A stretch of 64,000 nt of DNA from Salinicoccus hispanicus (GCF_009831115.1 NZ_WUUK01000001.1:868001-932000); one strand, 5' to 3'; numbered from the stretch's first letter, positions 9,060 to 16,809 are shown. Translations and numbers: made by a program. The notes: generated by a model from the letters alone, not told the origin.

Positions 9060-9977
9060 ATGCAAGGAACAGATATACATACCGGTATCAGAAAATATAT
9101 CAGTCTGACCAGACCCCATACACTGACGGCAGGCTTCATACCGGTGCTGGTCGGAACAGCCAGCGTACTTTTGTTTTCATCAATCAGATGGGATATGTTT
9201 TTCGCAATGCTCATTGCAACATTGCTCATCCAATCTGCAACCAATATGTTCAACGAATATTTCGATTATAAAAAAGGGCTCGACAGTGCTGAATCGGTAG
9301 GCATCGCAGGTGCAATCGTCAGAAACGGCATGTCGCCGAAAGCCGTGATGAGCATTGCAGTAACCTTTTATATACTCGCTGGGCTGATCGGCATCTATAT
9401 TACCTTGGGCAGTTCCTTTTGGGTGATTGTTGTCGGTGCGATATCAATGGCAGTCGGCTACCTCTATACAGGCGGTCCCTATCCGATATCATGGACTCCT
9501 TTTGGGGAGATTTTTGCAGGATTCTTCATGGGTACGGTCATTATAATGATCACATTTTTCATCCATACGGGCGCACTCCACTACTTCCCCCTGATGATGT
9601 CCGTTCCGGTCGCCATCACTATCGGCCTGCTCAATATGGCGAATAATATCAGGGACAGGAAAAAGGATAAGGAAAGTGGAAGGAAGACGTTCGTCATACT
9701 CGTTGGAAAACCGATCGCAGTCATGACTACAACTGTACTGTTGGCATTCGCCTATGGTTTCATCGGGTGGATCGCCCTATTCAAACCTTACGGATCCATA
9801 TTCCTGCTGCTTGTATTCTTATCCCTTCCCATCTTCATAAAGACGGTTAAATTGATGTGGAGAGGCAGTACCCCTCAGGAGCTGATACCGGCAATGGCTT
9901 CGATGGGCAAGCTCAATACCATTTTCGGCATACTGCTGACAATCGGACTCATACTCAATGGACTTACGGGCATATAA
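9060..9977 (+). CDS. menA: 1,4-dihydroxy-2-naphthoate polyprenyltransferase
   Basis: A 305-residue UbiA-family membrane protein with about eight hydrophobic segments. The two Asp-rich sites are NMFNEYFDYKKGLD (about residues 63-76) and NNIRDRKKD, which bind prenyl diphosphate via Mg2+. It attaches the isoprenoid tail to DHNA at the cytoplasmic membrane. The ATG at 9060 is preferred because AAGGAAG lies about six bases upstream; in-frame TTG (9042) and ATG (9054) starts are less well placed. Confidence 0.93.
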   Translation: MQGTDIHTGIRKYISLTRPHTLTAGFIPVLVGTASVLLFSSIRWDMFFAMLIATLLIQSATNMFNEYFDYKKGLDSAESVGIAGAIVRNGMSPKAVMSIAVTFYILAGLIGIYITLGSSFWVIVVGAISMAVGYLYTGGPYPISWTPFGEIFAGFFMGTVIIMITFFIHTGALHYFPLMMSVPVAITIGLLNMANNIRDRKKDKESGRKTFVILVGKPIAVMTTTVLLAFAYGFIGWIALFKPYGSIFLLLVFLSLPIFIKTVKLMWRGSTPQELIPAMASMGKLNTIFGILLTIGLILNGLTGI

Positions 9978-10010
9978 ATACCTTGGCGATATTTCGCCAA
10001 GGTATTTTTA
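9977..10010. terminator. Bidirectional terminator after menA
   Basis: AAATACCTTGGCGA pairs with TCGCCAAGGTATTT, with T-rich flanks. It lies between the convergent menA and the PH-like gene and overlaps the end of both. Confidence 0.8.
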
Positions 10011-10517
10011 GATCATCTTGTTCTGCACTACATTTGAATGAAAGTCACGGAAGCACTGGAAATGGTTCGGGTTCAGATTGCGAAAGGTGCGGTTGCGTAT
10101 CGCTCCTCTTTCATTCAGGACTTTCAGAAATAGAATGCCTGTCTCGAAGTCGGAGATGCTTGTAGTCTCCTGATCAAAATCCAGTTCCTTGATGTCCTTC
10201 AGATGGAACTGGGTAGTCTGCCAGTCTGCTTCATCACTGAACCCTTTTATGATGGATGTATGTACACCGATAATTTCTTCATCCAGCAGAAAATACATTC
10301 CTGTCCGTGTCAGGTTGATCTTGCAGCAGCCGATGCAATGCACTTCTTTGAAACGATAGGTTTCGAGATCTATACTGTTTTCCAGATGATGTTTGGCGTC
10401 GCTCAGGAACTTCAATTCTTTGCCTTCAAGTTCATACTCGATCGTCAGTATTTCTTCAATACTCTTCGGCAATTCCATGGCATCCAGATACTCATTTACT
10501 TCATGATAGGCTATCAT
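10008..10517 (-). CDS. Uncharacterised protein, possible bacterial PH-like domain
   Basis: About 169 residues, soluble, no signal peptide. The C-terminal half alternates short beta-strand-like runs ending in a helix (YFLLDEEIIGVHTS..., HLKDIKELDFD..., ILFLKVLNERG..., FQCFRDFHSNVV), a pattern I associate with bacterial PH (YokE-like) domains. No motif proves this. A CIGCC cysteine cluster sits mid-protein. Start is uncertain: I chose the ATG with GGAG seven bases upstream; upstream in-frame ATGs at 10523 and 10559 would lengthen it. It is convergent with menA and divergent from the lipoprotein gene. Confidence 0.6.
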   Translation of the reverse strand: MIAYHEVNEYLDAMELPKSIEEILTIEYELEGKELKFLSDAKHHLENSIDLETYRFKEVHCIGCCKINLTRTGMYFLLDEEIIGVHTSIIKGFSDEADWQTTQFHLKDIKELDFDQETTSISDFETGILFLKVLNERGAIRNRTFRNLNPNHFQCFRDFHSNVVQNKMI

Positions 10518-10670
10518 ATGCATTCTCCGTACTATATCGATATTTTTTGGTACCTCCATTATACAGCAAAAAAGAAAAAAATCGATTATTTCAAGAATCG
10601 TAATAATATTGATTATTCGTGAAATTATATTATAATTAACATGTATCTATAATTTTAGGGGGAAATTTGT

Positions 10671-11378
10671 ATGAGTCTAAGAAAATACCTGCTTGCAGGC
10701 GGGCTTTCATCAGCTCTGCTTTTGGGAGCATGTAATGGAAATGGTGATTCCGAAGAGGAATCTACTGATGAAGAGACTACTGAAGAAGAAACAGTAGAGG
10801 GAGAGTCGACTGAAGAAGAGACAACCGAGGAAGAATCTACCGATGGTTCGACTGAATCGGACGAAGTTGCATTTTCAGGGGAATATGGCGACTATAGTAT
10901 AACTGAATTCGGTCAGTACACTATGGAACCAGAAGCTTCCGAAGAAGAGGAAGAGACAGAAGAAGGTGCCGAAGAGGCAGGACCGACTGAGCTTGTAACA
11001 ATTGAATTTGAATTCACAAATAATTCCGATGTTGCAACTTCTCCTCAGGAAGCGTTTGGTCTCGACCTTGCAGTAAGACAGATCATGGAGGGTGGAGAAA
11101 CAACACTAGAAAACCTGACAATGGATCTCCCTGAAGACTTCGAAAAGAGCGAGGAAGCTGCTGCATCATCTGAACGGATCGATTCCGGCGAAACAGTAAC
11201 TGCTCTCGTTGCCTATGGTCCAGTCGATACTGAACTCGAAACTGTACTTCAGAGCCGGGAAAATCCAATGGCTGAAGAAGAAATCGAACCACTTGATCAT
11301 ACGATTGAAATGAGTGGATCCGAAAGTACAGAAGAAGAGACTACGGAAGAAGAAACTACAGAAGACTCCGAGGAGTAG
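10671..11378 (+). CDS. Acidic lipoprotein with DUF5067-like core
   Basis: A 235-residue predicted lipoprotein. A type II signal peptide ends in the lipobox LLGA-C with Cys at 21. A Glu/Thr/Ser-rich spacer of about 40 residues follows, then a folded domain (about 65-215) with a beta-rich TIEFEFTNNSD segment resembling DUF5067/DUF4352-type domains, and a second E/T tail. It should be anchored on the outer face of the membrane. The strong acidity resembles secreted proteins of salt-tolerant bacteria. GGGGGAAA precedes the ATG. No enzyme motif is visible; function unknown. Confidence 0.8.
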   Translation: MSLRKYLLAGGLSSALLLGACNGNGDSEEESTDEETTEEETVEGESTEEETTEEESTDGSTESDEVAFSGEYGDYSITEFGQYTMEPEASEEEEETEEGAEEAGPTELVTIEFEFTNNSDVATSPQEAFGLDLAVRQIMEGGETTLENLTMDLPEDFEKSEEAAASSERIDSGETVTALVAYGPVDTELETVLQSRENPMAEEEIEPLDHTIEMSGSESTEEETTEEETTEDSEE

Positions 11379-11402
11379 TCTGACAGACTCTGATGTAGCA
11401 TC

Positions 11403-11441
11403 AAAAAAGATGACCCTGGCCACTGCGGCCAGGGTCATCTT
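11403..11441. terminator. Strong GC-rich hairpin after the lipoprotein gene
   Basis: AAGATGACCCTGGCC pairs with GGCCAGGGTCATCTT around five bases. The U-tract is better on the minus strand; on the plus strand only TTGATT follows, so termination there may be partial. Confidence 0.6.
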
Positions 11442-11457
11442 GATTAAGGAGCAGCCC

Positions 11458-12231
11458 ATGATAGTAACAACAGGCGGAAGAACTGACAGCAGCACAATCG
11501 AATACGCCAGAAAAATTGCAGGTTCATATGGATGCACATACGTCGAACGCAATAAAAAATCGATTAGTATGCTTAAAAGTATACATCGCCAGGATATTAC
11601 TGTGGTGAGCAGAAAAGGTATTTCCGTCACCCCTCTTGATGAGGAAACCTCAATGTCCTTCCACCCGAATATGGCCATGGTCCGTGCCCGGAGGCTCCTG
11701 AACAATGAAGAAGATGCCTTCATTTCAGCAGCAGAACTGGAACCGGGCATGCGCCTGCTCGACTGCACGATGGGACTTGCTTCGGATAGCATCATCGCAA
11801 GCCTGGTGACAGGCAGTAGCGGCGAGGTCACCGCAGTGGAAGCAGACCCCCTGCTCCACATGGTTGTTTCAGAAGGATTAAAGATCTATGAGTCGAGTAT
11901 TGATGAGATGAATGAAGCCATGCGCAGAATCACTACCATCCATAGTGACCATCATTCCTATTTGAAGACACTCCCCGATGATGCATTTGACGTCGTTTAC
12001 TTCGATCCGATGTTCCATGAAAGCATTGAAGCGTCCAATGGGATTCAGAGCATCCATTCACAGGCGCATCAGGCGGAACTGACAAAAGAGATCATCGACG
12101 AAGCACGGCGCGTCGCTGCAAGACGTATCGTACTGAAGGACCATTTTAAGAGCAGTCGATTCAGCCAATTGGGGTTCAGCCAGCTGAAAAGAAGGACCAG
12201 CCTGTTCCACTACGGCTACATGGATGTTTAG
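11458..12231 (+). CDS. Class I SAM-dependent methyltransferase, RsmJ/YpiP-like
   Basis: About 257 residues. The SAM-binding region is around LLDCTMGLASDSIIAS (about residues 98-113) with the acidic loop EVTAVEAD, and the catalytic-type motif YFDPMFH matches the DPM segment of 16S rRNA m2G methyltransferase RsmJ and its Gram-positive YpiP relatives. I infer an rRNA guanine methyltransferase, but the substrate is not proven. The ATG at 11458 has AAGGAGC upstream and lies beyond a hairpin; an open frame extending to 11314 overlaps the lipoprotein gene and is not the start. Confidence 0.78.
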   Translation: MIVTTGGRTDSSTIEYARKIAGSYGCTYVERNKKSISMLKSIHRQDITVVSRKGISVTPLDEETSMSFHPNMAMVRARRLLNNEEDAFISAAELEPGMRLLDCTMGLASDSIIASLVTGSSGEVTAVEADPLLHMVVSEGLKIYESSIDEMNEAMRRITTIHSDHHSYLKTLPDDAFDVVYFDPMFHESIEASNGIQSIHSQAHQAELTKEIIDEARRVAARRIVLKDHFKSSRFSQLGFSQLKRRTSLFHYGYMDV

Positions 12232-12293
12232 TTCGAACCATAATGGGAATCAGAAATGTATATGAGTCAAAATATATCTAGGAGTGATTATTT

Positions 12294-12620
12294 ATGGCAC
12301 ACGAACAGCACCAGCAACTGATCAGCACTTTACACGAATGCATGGCAGCCTGCAACCACTGCTTCGACGCCTGCCTGAAAGAAGAAGACGTTAAAATGAT
12401 GGCGGAATGCATCCGCCTGGACAGAGAATGTGCAGACATATGCAATTATCTCGAACAGGCAATTGCGAGAAACTCCCCCTTCGTCAAAGAGCTCGCCCAC
12501 GTATGTGCAACCATCTGTGAAGCTTGCGGTAAAGAATGTGAAAAGCATGACCATGACCACTGCCAGAAATGTGCTGAAGCATGCTTCAAATGCGCAGAAG
12601 CATGCAGAAACGTAGCGTAA
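12294..12620 (+). CDS. Four-helix-bundle copper-storage-like protein (Csp3/DUF326)
   Basis: A 108-residue cytoplasmic protein with 16 cysteines, at 16, 20, 23, 27, 39, 46, 50, 71, 75, 78, 82, 90, 93, 97, 100 and 104, mostly in CxxC/CxxxC spacing along predicted helices. It also has a His-rich EKHDHDHC stretch. This pattern is that of Csp copper-storage proteins, whose Cys-lined helix bundle holds many Cu(I) ions. No export signal is present, fitting the cytosolic Csp3 type. No copper exporter or CsoR lies next to it. AGGAG precedes the ATG. Confidence 0.85.
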   Translation: MAHEQHQQLISTLHECMAACNHCFDACLKEEDVKMMAECIRLDRECADICNYLEQAIARNSPFVKELAHVCATICEACGKECEKHDHDHCQKCAEACFKCAEACRNVA

Positions 12621-12637
12621 TATACTGATGTCAGTAC

Positions 12638-12677
12638 GAGAGGAGATTGTATTCAATCTCCTCTCTTTTCATTTTAT
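12638..12677 (+). terminator. Terminator of the copper-storage gene
   Basis: GAGAGGAGATTG-TATT-CAATCTCCTCTC followed by TTTTCATTTT. Confidence 0.88.
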
Positions 12678-12744
12678 ATATGTTCTCTTAAATAAAATGA
12701 TATATATATAGGGTGTCATTCTAAAGATTTTTGCTCATCTCCAC

Positions 12745-12788
12745 GTAAAAAGAGACGTTCAAGTTTTAGCACTTGAACGTCTCTTTAA
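12745..12788. terminator. Terminator at the end of the tRNA cluster
   Basis: AAAGAGACGTTCAAGT pairs with ACTTGAACGTCTCTTT. On the minus strand it is followed by TTTTTAC, so it ends the leftward tRNA transcript; it may also stop rightward read-through. Confidence 0.85.
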
Positions 12789-12807
12789 TATATTAATAAA
12801 ATGTAAC

Positions 12808-12894
12808 GGACAGTGAGGGATTCGAACCCTCGATACGGGGTTGCCGTATACACGCGTTCCAGGCGTGCGCCTTAAGCCGCTCGGCCAACTGTCC
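12808..12894 (-). tRNA. tRNA-Ser(GGA)
   Basis: An 87-nt class II tRNA with 7-bp acceptor GGACAGT/ACTGTCC, a long variable arm, the GTTCGAATC T-loop and GGA anticodon in CTGGAAC. No CCA is encoded. It is the last gene of the leftward cluster. Confidence 0.93.
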
Positions 12895-12903
12895 ATGATT
12901 TAA

Positions 12904-12931
12904 AACAGAAGTGAGCTGGCTCACTTCTGAG
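12904..12931 (-). terminator. Hairpin between tRNA-Glu and tRNA-Ser
   Basis: CAGAAGTGAGC-CA-GCTCACTTCTG on the minus strand followed by TTTTAAAT. It resembles a terminator inside the tRNA cluster, or a processing signal. Confidence 0.55.
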
Positions 12932-12934
12932 GTA

Positions 12935-13006
12935 TGACCCGTACGGGACTCGAACCCGTGTTACCGCCGTGAAAGGGCGGTGTCTTAACCGCTTGACCAA
13001 CGGGCC
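12935..13006 (-). tRNA. tRNA-Glu(UUC)
   Basis: A 72-nt cloverleaf starting GGCCCGTTGGTCAAG, anticodon TTC in CCTTTCAC, GTTCGAGTC T-loop. No CCA is encoded. Its 5' end is one base from the CCA of the preceding tRNA-Asn. Confidence 0.94.
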
Positions 13007-13007
13007 A

Positions 13008-13082
13008 TGGCTCCACAGGTAGGACTCGAACCTACGACCGATCGGTTAACAGCCGATAGCTCTACCACTGAGCTACTGTGGA
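13008..13082 (-). tRNA. tRNA-Asn(GUU), copy 1
   Basis: A 75-nt gene including encoded CCA; acceptor TCCACAG/CTGTGGA, anticodon GTT in CTGTTAAC. It is identical to the copy at 20065-20139. Confidence 0.95.
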
Positions 13083-13092
13083 ATCATAAAAA

Positions 13093-13166
13093 TGGAGCGG
13101 GTGATCGGAATCGAACCGACGACATCAGCTTGGAAGGCTGGGGTTATACCATTTAACTACACCCGC
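13093..13166 (-). tRNA. tRNA-Gly(UCC)
   Basis: A 74-nt gene with encoded CCA; acceptor GCGGGTG/ATCACCCGC region, anticodon TCC in CTTCCAAG, GTTCGATTC T-loop. Confidence 0.94.
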
Positions 13167-13182
13167 ATTTAATTAAAATAAG

Positions 13183-13256
13183 GGCGGCTGATGGGGCTCG
13201 AACCCACGCATGCCGGAACCACAATCCGGTGTGTTAACCACTTCACCACAACCGCC
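13183..13256 (-). tRNA. tRNA-His(GUG)
   Basis: Begins with the extra G(-1) typical of tRNA-His, paired to the discriminator C; anticodon GTG in TTGTGGTT. No CCA is encoded. Confidence 0.94.
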
Positions 13257-13267
13257 ACAATAATAAA

Positions 13268-13340
13268 TGGTTCAGGACGGAATCGAACCGCCGACACTGT
13301 GAGCTTCAATCACATGCTCTACCGACTGAGCTACTGAACC
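13268..13340 (-). tRNA. tRNA-Phe(GAA)
   Basis: A 73-nt cloverleaf, acceptor GGTTCAG/CTGAACC with A discriminator, anticodon GAA in TTGAAGC. No CCA is encoded. Confidence 0.94.
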
Positions 13341-13368
13341 TAATTTGTAAATATGTAATAATCAAAAA

Positions 13369-13444
13369 TGGCGGTCCCGACGGGAATCGAACCCGCGATC
13401 TCCTGCGTGACAGGCAGGCATGTTAACCGCTACACCACGGGACC
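13369..13444 (-). tRNA. tRNA-Asp(GUC)
   Basis: A 76-nt gene including CCA; acceptor GGTCCCG/CGGGACC with G discriminator, anticodon GTC in CTGTCAC. Confidence 0.94.
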
Positions 13445-13459
13445 TTTTATGTAAAAAAA

Positions 13460-13533
13460 TTGCGGGAGGTGGATTTGAACCACCGACCTCCGGGTTATGA
13501 GCCCGACGAGCTTCCAGACTGCTCTATCCCGCG
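13460..13533 (-). tRNA. Initiator tRNA-fMet(CAU)
   Basis: The C1:A72 mismatch (CGCGGG...CCCGCAA) and the GGG/CCC pairs flanking the CTCATAA anticodon loop identify the initiator rather than an elongator. It is the first gene of the leftward cluster. No CCA is encoded. Confidence 0.95.
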
Positions 13534-13570
13534 CTAATATTATTTGCGTCTTTTTCAACGCCTGATATAT

Positions 13571-13599
13571 ATACTATACTTTCCGGCATACATTTTCAA
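13571..13599 (-). promoter_or_regulatory. Promoter of the eight-gene tRNA cluster
   Basis: Minus-strand TTGAAA with TAGTAT 17 bases downstream (an overlapping TATAGT would give 15), about 40 bases before tRNA-fMet. No rRNA operon lies upstream, so the cluster has its own promoter. Confidence 0.6.
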
Positions 13600-13713
13600 G
13601 CGCTTTTGCTGATTTTATTGCGTAAAATTTACACTTTCATTAATTTTATAGTTTTTAAGTATACTTATTACATTTGGGGTAAAGGAGATAAACAACTCAA
13701 GGAGGATTGCTTA

Positions 13714-15255
13714 ATGAGTGAATTCAAACACGACAATATTTCCATATGGTCCGATACTGTAGAACTTCCTTCCTACCCAAAACTTGAAAATGATATTGAA
13801 ACCGAGGTTCTTGTCGTCGGGGCCGGCATAACCGGTCTGATGAACGCCTACCAGCTTGCCATGAAAGGCTACAAAGTCACTGTCATTGATACAGATTATA
13901 TACTCGGTGGCACAACCGCCAACACGACAGCACGCATCATGGCCCAGCAGGGACTGCTCTACAGTCAGATCATGAAGCAGAAAGATAAGGAAACGGCACG
14001 CCTCTACTATGATTCCCAGATGGATGCTATTGATGAAATGGAGGCTATCGGCAAAAAGCACAATATAGATGGTGACTTCAGGAGAGTTGATGGTGTCATA
14101 TATGTCGAGGAGGAAGCGTCAGTCAGTGCGCTTGAAAAGGAAGCTGAAGCCTATCAGGAACTCGGCATAGATGGTACTCTATTGAAGAAAGAACTGGATT
14201 TTCCTTTTGAAACCTCAGCTGAACTCGTTATGCGCAATCAGGCGGAATTCCATCCCCTCAAGTATTTGAAGGGCATCCTGGAAGTGCTCGAGGAAAAAGG
14301 TGTCAAGATATATGAACATACACGGGGGAAATCTCTGGATGGGGATACTTTGACAACGAATGACGGGGACAATATATACTTCAAGCAACTCATCATTGCT
14401 ACCCACTTCCCCTTCCTTGACTACCAAGGGTTCTATTTCAACAGCTTCAAGATTAATCGATCCTATGGTCTGGTGGTCACCACTTCCACACCCCCGCCTG
14501 AAAACGTATCTCTTAGCGGCCACGATGGACCAAGTCTGACGACAAGGCATATAATGGGTGCAGATAATGAACTGCCCACCCTCCTTTTCGGTGGTATGGG
14601 ACACATGTCCTACATGGAAAAGGATATGATCGATCAGCTTGAAAAGCTGAGACTCTATGCCGACCAGAAGACCAGCAACCACGAACGCCTCTATGCATAC
14701 AGAGCACAGGATCTGATGACGGCAGATTCAATGCCATTCATCGGGTATTTTGATAAGGACCACGATAACAGATTTGTAGCAGCCGGGTTCAACAAGTACG
14801 GCATGACAAATGGCGTGCTCTCCTCCATGATCATCTCCGATCTGATTGAAGGAAAGGATAACCGCTATCATGATATCGTCAGCCCTCAAAGAAGCAAAGG
14901 TGTATTCCAGCAGCTTAAACAGCACGCAACGACACCAATGGAAAGTATGAGTATCGAAACGAAGAATATGCTGAAGAACTATCCGAGTGCTGATGAAGTG
15001 GACCTTTCAGCCGGTGAAGGCGCAGTCGTAAGGGATGGAATGATGAAGAAAGGCCTTTATAGGGATGAGAACAGCAATGAGTACTACGTCGTCGACAACC
15101 GCTGTACACACATGGGATGCAGCCTCAGCTGGAACCAGCCCGACAAGACATGGGACTGTCCTTGCCACGGTTCCCGCTTCAACTTCAAGGGCAATGTGAT
15201 TGAAGGACCAGCAACCACCGACCTTGATGTCGAGGTGAAAAAAACGAATGACTAG
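13714..15255 (+). CDS. FAD-dependent oxidoreductase with C-terminal Rieske [2Fe-2S] domain
   Basis: A 513-residue two-domain protein. Residues about 28-400 are a DadA/glycine-oxidase-type FAD domain: VLVVGAGITGLMNAY is the ADP-binding Rossmann motif. The last ~80 residues carry a Rieske centre, C-T-H-MGC and C-P-C-HGSRF, providing two Cys and two His cluster ligands. Such YhfW-like fusions are widespread in Firmicutes, with unsettled substrates. Amine or amino-acid oxidation linked to a quinone or Rieske acceptor is inference. AAGGAGGATTG precedes the ATG; the frame is open further upstream but lacks a ribosome binding site. Confidence 0.85.
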   Translation: MSEFKHDNISIWSDTVELPSYPKLENDIETEVLVVGAGITGLMNAYQLAMKGYKVTVIDTDYILGGTTANTTARIMAQQGLLYSQIMKQKDKETARLYYDSQMDAIDEMEAIGKKHNIDGDFRRVDGVIYVEEEASVSALEKEAEAYQELGIDGTLLKKELDFPFETSAELVMRNQAEFHPLKYLKGILEVLEEKGVKIYEHTRGKSLDGDTLTTNDGDNIYFKQLIIATHFPFLDYQGFYFNSFKINRSYGLVVTTSTPPPENVSLSGHDGPSLTTRHIMGADNELPTLLFGGMGHMSYMEKDMIDQLEKLRLYADQKTSNHERLYAYRAQDLMTADSMPFIGYFDKDHDNRFVAAGFNKYGMTNGVLSSMIISDLIEGKDNRYHDIVSPQRSKGVFQQLKQHATTPMESMSIETKNMLKNYPSADEVDLSAGEGAVVRDGMMKKGLYRDENSNEYYVVDNRCTHMGCSLSWNQPDKTWDCPCHGSRFNFKGNVIEGPATTDLDVEVKKTND

Positions 15256-15320
15256 TCCTGTCTCTCCCTGGTGATATAATCTAGGAAATCCTCTACCGAT
15301 ACTGAAATCCGGACCAAACA

Positions 15321-15358
15321 GATAGCGGGTGGGATCTTTTAAAGATCCCACCCGCTAT
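15321..15358. repeat. Perfect 18-bp inverted repeat
   Basis: GATAGCGGGTGGGATCTT and its exact reverse complement separated by two bases, in the space between the Rieske oxidoreductase and the HxlR gene. It can act as a bidirectional terminator for these convergent genes, but no U-tract follows on either side. Confidence 0.7.
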
Positions 15359-15406
15359 CACTCTATTATAAGCAAAGGTATTCCGGTCTAAGGACCGGTC
15401 TACTCT

Positions 15407-15721
15407 CTAGTCGATTTTGACCCATTCCTCTGCCCATTTTTCAATATCTCTTAACACCGGTTCGAGAGAACGCCCTCTTTCTGTTAGAGAATACTCTATA
15501 ACTACAGGCGTCTCCGGATAGACATCCCTTTTTATGAGATCTTCCTGTTCCATATCTTTAAGTCTGTCGGAAAGTACTTTGCCGCTTATACCAATTGCAG
15601 CCTGTATTTCACCAAAACGCTGAGGTGCCTCGAGCATCTGATAGATGACCAGTGCCGTCCATCTCTGGCTCAGCATCGTCACAGCCTTTTCAAACTTTGG
15701 ACAAAGAATTGATTTTTTCAA
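15407..15721 (-). CDS. HxlR-family redox-sensing repressor, YodB/CatR/QsrR type
   Basis: A 104-residue winged-helix protein. The N-terminal ILCPKFEKA places a Cys at position 7, the residue that reacts with quinones and electrophiles in YodB, CatR and QsrR. The recognition helix region ISGKVLSDRLKDMEQEDLI and the PETPVVIEYSLTERG wing follow the family closely. It contains only that one cysteine, so sensing by S-alkylation or intersubunit events around Cys7 is expected. It is divergent from a CatE-like dioxygenase across ~130 bp with an operator-like palindrome, the same pairing as catR and the catDE genes in bacilli. Confidence 0.85.
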   Translation of the reverse strand: MKKSILCPKFEKAVTMLSQRWTALVIYQMLEAPQRFGEIQAAIGISGKVLSDRLKDMEQEDLIKRDVYPETPVVIEYSLTERGRSLEPVLRDIEKWAEEWVKID

Positions 15722-15788
15722 AATATATCACATCCTTACATGCATATTGTATCACATTTCACTACTATACATAAAGATACTTTTTTAC

Positions 15789-15817
15789 TTTACATATCGT
15801 TATTACTAATATATAGT
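15789..15817 (+). promoter_or_regulatory. catE promoter with overlapping palindromic operator candidate
   Basis: TTTACA and TATAGT at 17-base spacing. The -10 is embedded in the palindrome ACTAATATATAGT (15805-15817; ACTA-N5-TAGT). QsrR of Staphylococcus aureus is described as binding GTATA-N5-TATAC, the same N5 geometry. Binding of the neighbouring repressor here would block RNA polymerase. Inference from position and symmetry. Confidence 0.5.
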
Positions 15818-15850
15818 TTGTTACAAATGATTAACGATAAGGAGAAAAAA

Positions 15851-16702
15851 ATGACTTTCCATACACCACCTGCAATATATGTTTCCCACGTGAAAATAAA
15901 TGTATCGGATATGGAATCCGCACTCGCCTTCTATACCCGCCTGCTCGGTTTTTCAATACTTGAGCAGAATGACAGGGAAGTCCATCTGACAGCAGATGGG
16001 AAGACCTGCTTTCTTACATTGAATGTACCGGATCACCCCGTTGAAAAGAAGAAGACGACCGGTCTGTACCATTTTGCAATACTGCTGTCCGAAAGATCGG
16101 ACTTGGCAGCACTAGTCATCCACCTCGCCAGGAATAATGTCGCATTGGGTGCTGCCGACCATAGCGTGAGTGAGGCCATCTATCTGAACGATCCGGATGG
16201 AAATGGAATTGAAGTCTACGTTGACCGCCCTTCTGAGACCTGGCTTTGGCGCGGAGACAATGTGCAGATGACTACGGAACCACTTGATTTCGAAGAGATG
16301 TCGAAGACACTTCGGCCTGATCAGAAGTGGGAGAAGATGCCGGAGTCTGCAATCATGGGACATCTTCATCTCCATGTTTCCGATTTGTCTCCGGCCGTTA
16401 TCTTCTACACCACAGGCCTTGGTCTTGAGATTGTCAGCGAATTCATGGGCAGTGCGGTCTTCATGTCGACCAGTCGATACCACCATCATGTCGCTGTCAA
16501 TGCATGGAATGGCACCGGCGTACCACAGCCTGAACCAGGAAGTGTCGGTCTTGATACCTTCACCTTGGCCTACCCTGATCAGGACGCACTCGATGCCGCT
16601 GTGAAGCGTCTCAGTAGCCTGGGGTATGATGTTTCCGATGAAGATCACTCGATGATCTCGGTGGATCCTTCAGGCAACAAAGTAAAGATGGTTACCCGCT
16701 GA
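15851..16702 (+). CDS. catE: Catechol-2,3-dioxygenase (CatE-like, VOC family)
   Basis: A 283-residue protein with two vicinal-oxygen-chelate repeats, at residues 9-130 and 170-283. Conserved pieces include GLYHFAILL, SEAIYLNDPDGNGIEVYVDRP and GHLHLHVSDL, all close to Bacillus CatE. His and Glu in these segments bind the Fe(II) used to cleave catechol. AAGGAG lies seven bases before the ATG; an upstream extension of the frame lacks a ribosome binding site. Beside a quinone-sensing repressor, it probably detoxifies catechols and quinones. catD is absent. Confidence 0.88.
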   Translation: MTFHTPPAIYVSHVKINVSDMESALAFYTRLLGFSILEQNDREVHLTADGKTCFLTLNVPDHPVEKKKTTGLYHFAILLSERSDLAALVIHLARNNVALGAADHSVSEAIYLNDPDGNGIEVYVDRPSETWLWRGDNVQMTTEPLDFEEMSKTLRPDQKWEKMPESAIMGHLHLHVSDLSPAVIFYTTGLGLEIVSEFMGSAVFMSTSRYHHHVAVNAWNGTGVPQPEPGSVGLDTFTLAYPDQDALDAAVKRLSSLGYDVSDEDHSMISVDPSGNKVKMVTR

Positions 16703-16722
16703 ATATGAATAGATTGAACAGT

Positions 16723-16753
16723 ACCCTGCAAATTCATATTGCAGGGTTTTTAG
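16723..16753 (+). terminator. Terminator of catE
   Basis: ACCCTGCAA pairs with TTGCAGGGT, followed by TTTTTAG. Confidence 0.85.
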
Positions 16754-16809
16754 TTTGATTTTTCATCTGAAGGGAATAACCATCTATCTAATAATGGAGG
16801 TCATTACAC

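Noticed and set aside
11314-11457. N-terminal extension of the methyltransferase frame into the lipoprotein gene
   Set aside because: It overlaps the end of the lipoprotein gene and runs through a strong hairpin; a good ribosome binding site precedes the ATG at 11458.
13592-13608. CcpA cre-like AAGCGCTT core upstream of the tRNA cluster and Rieske gene
   Set aside because: The outer TG and CA positions of the cre consensus are missing on both strands.
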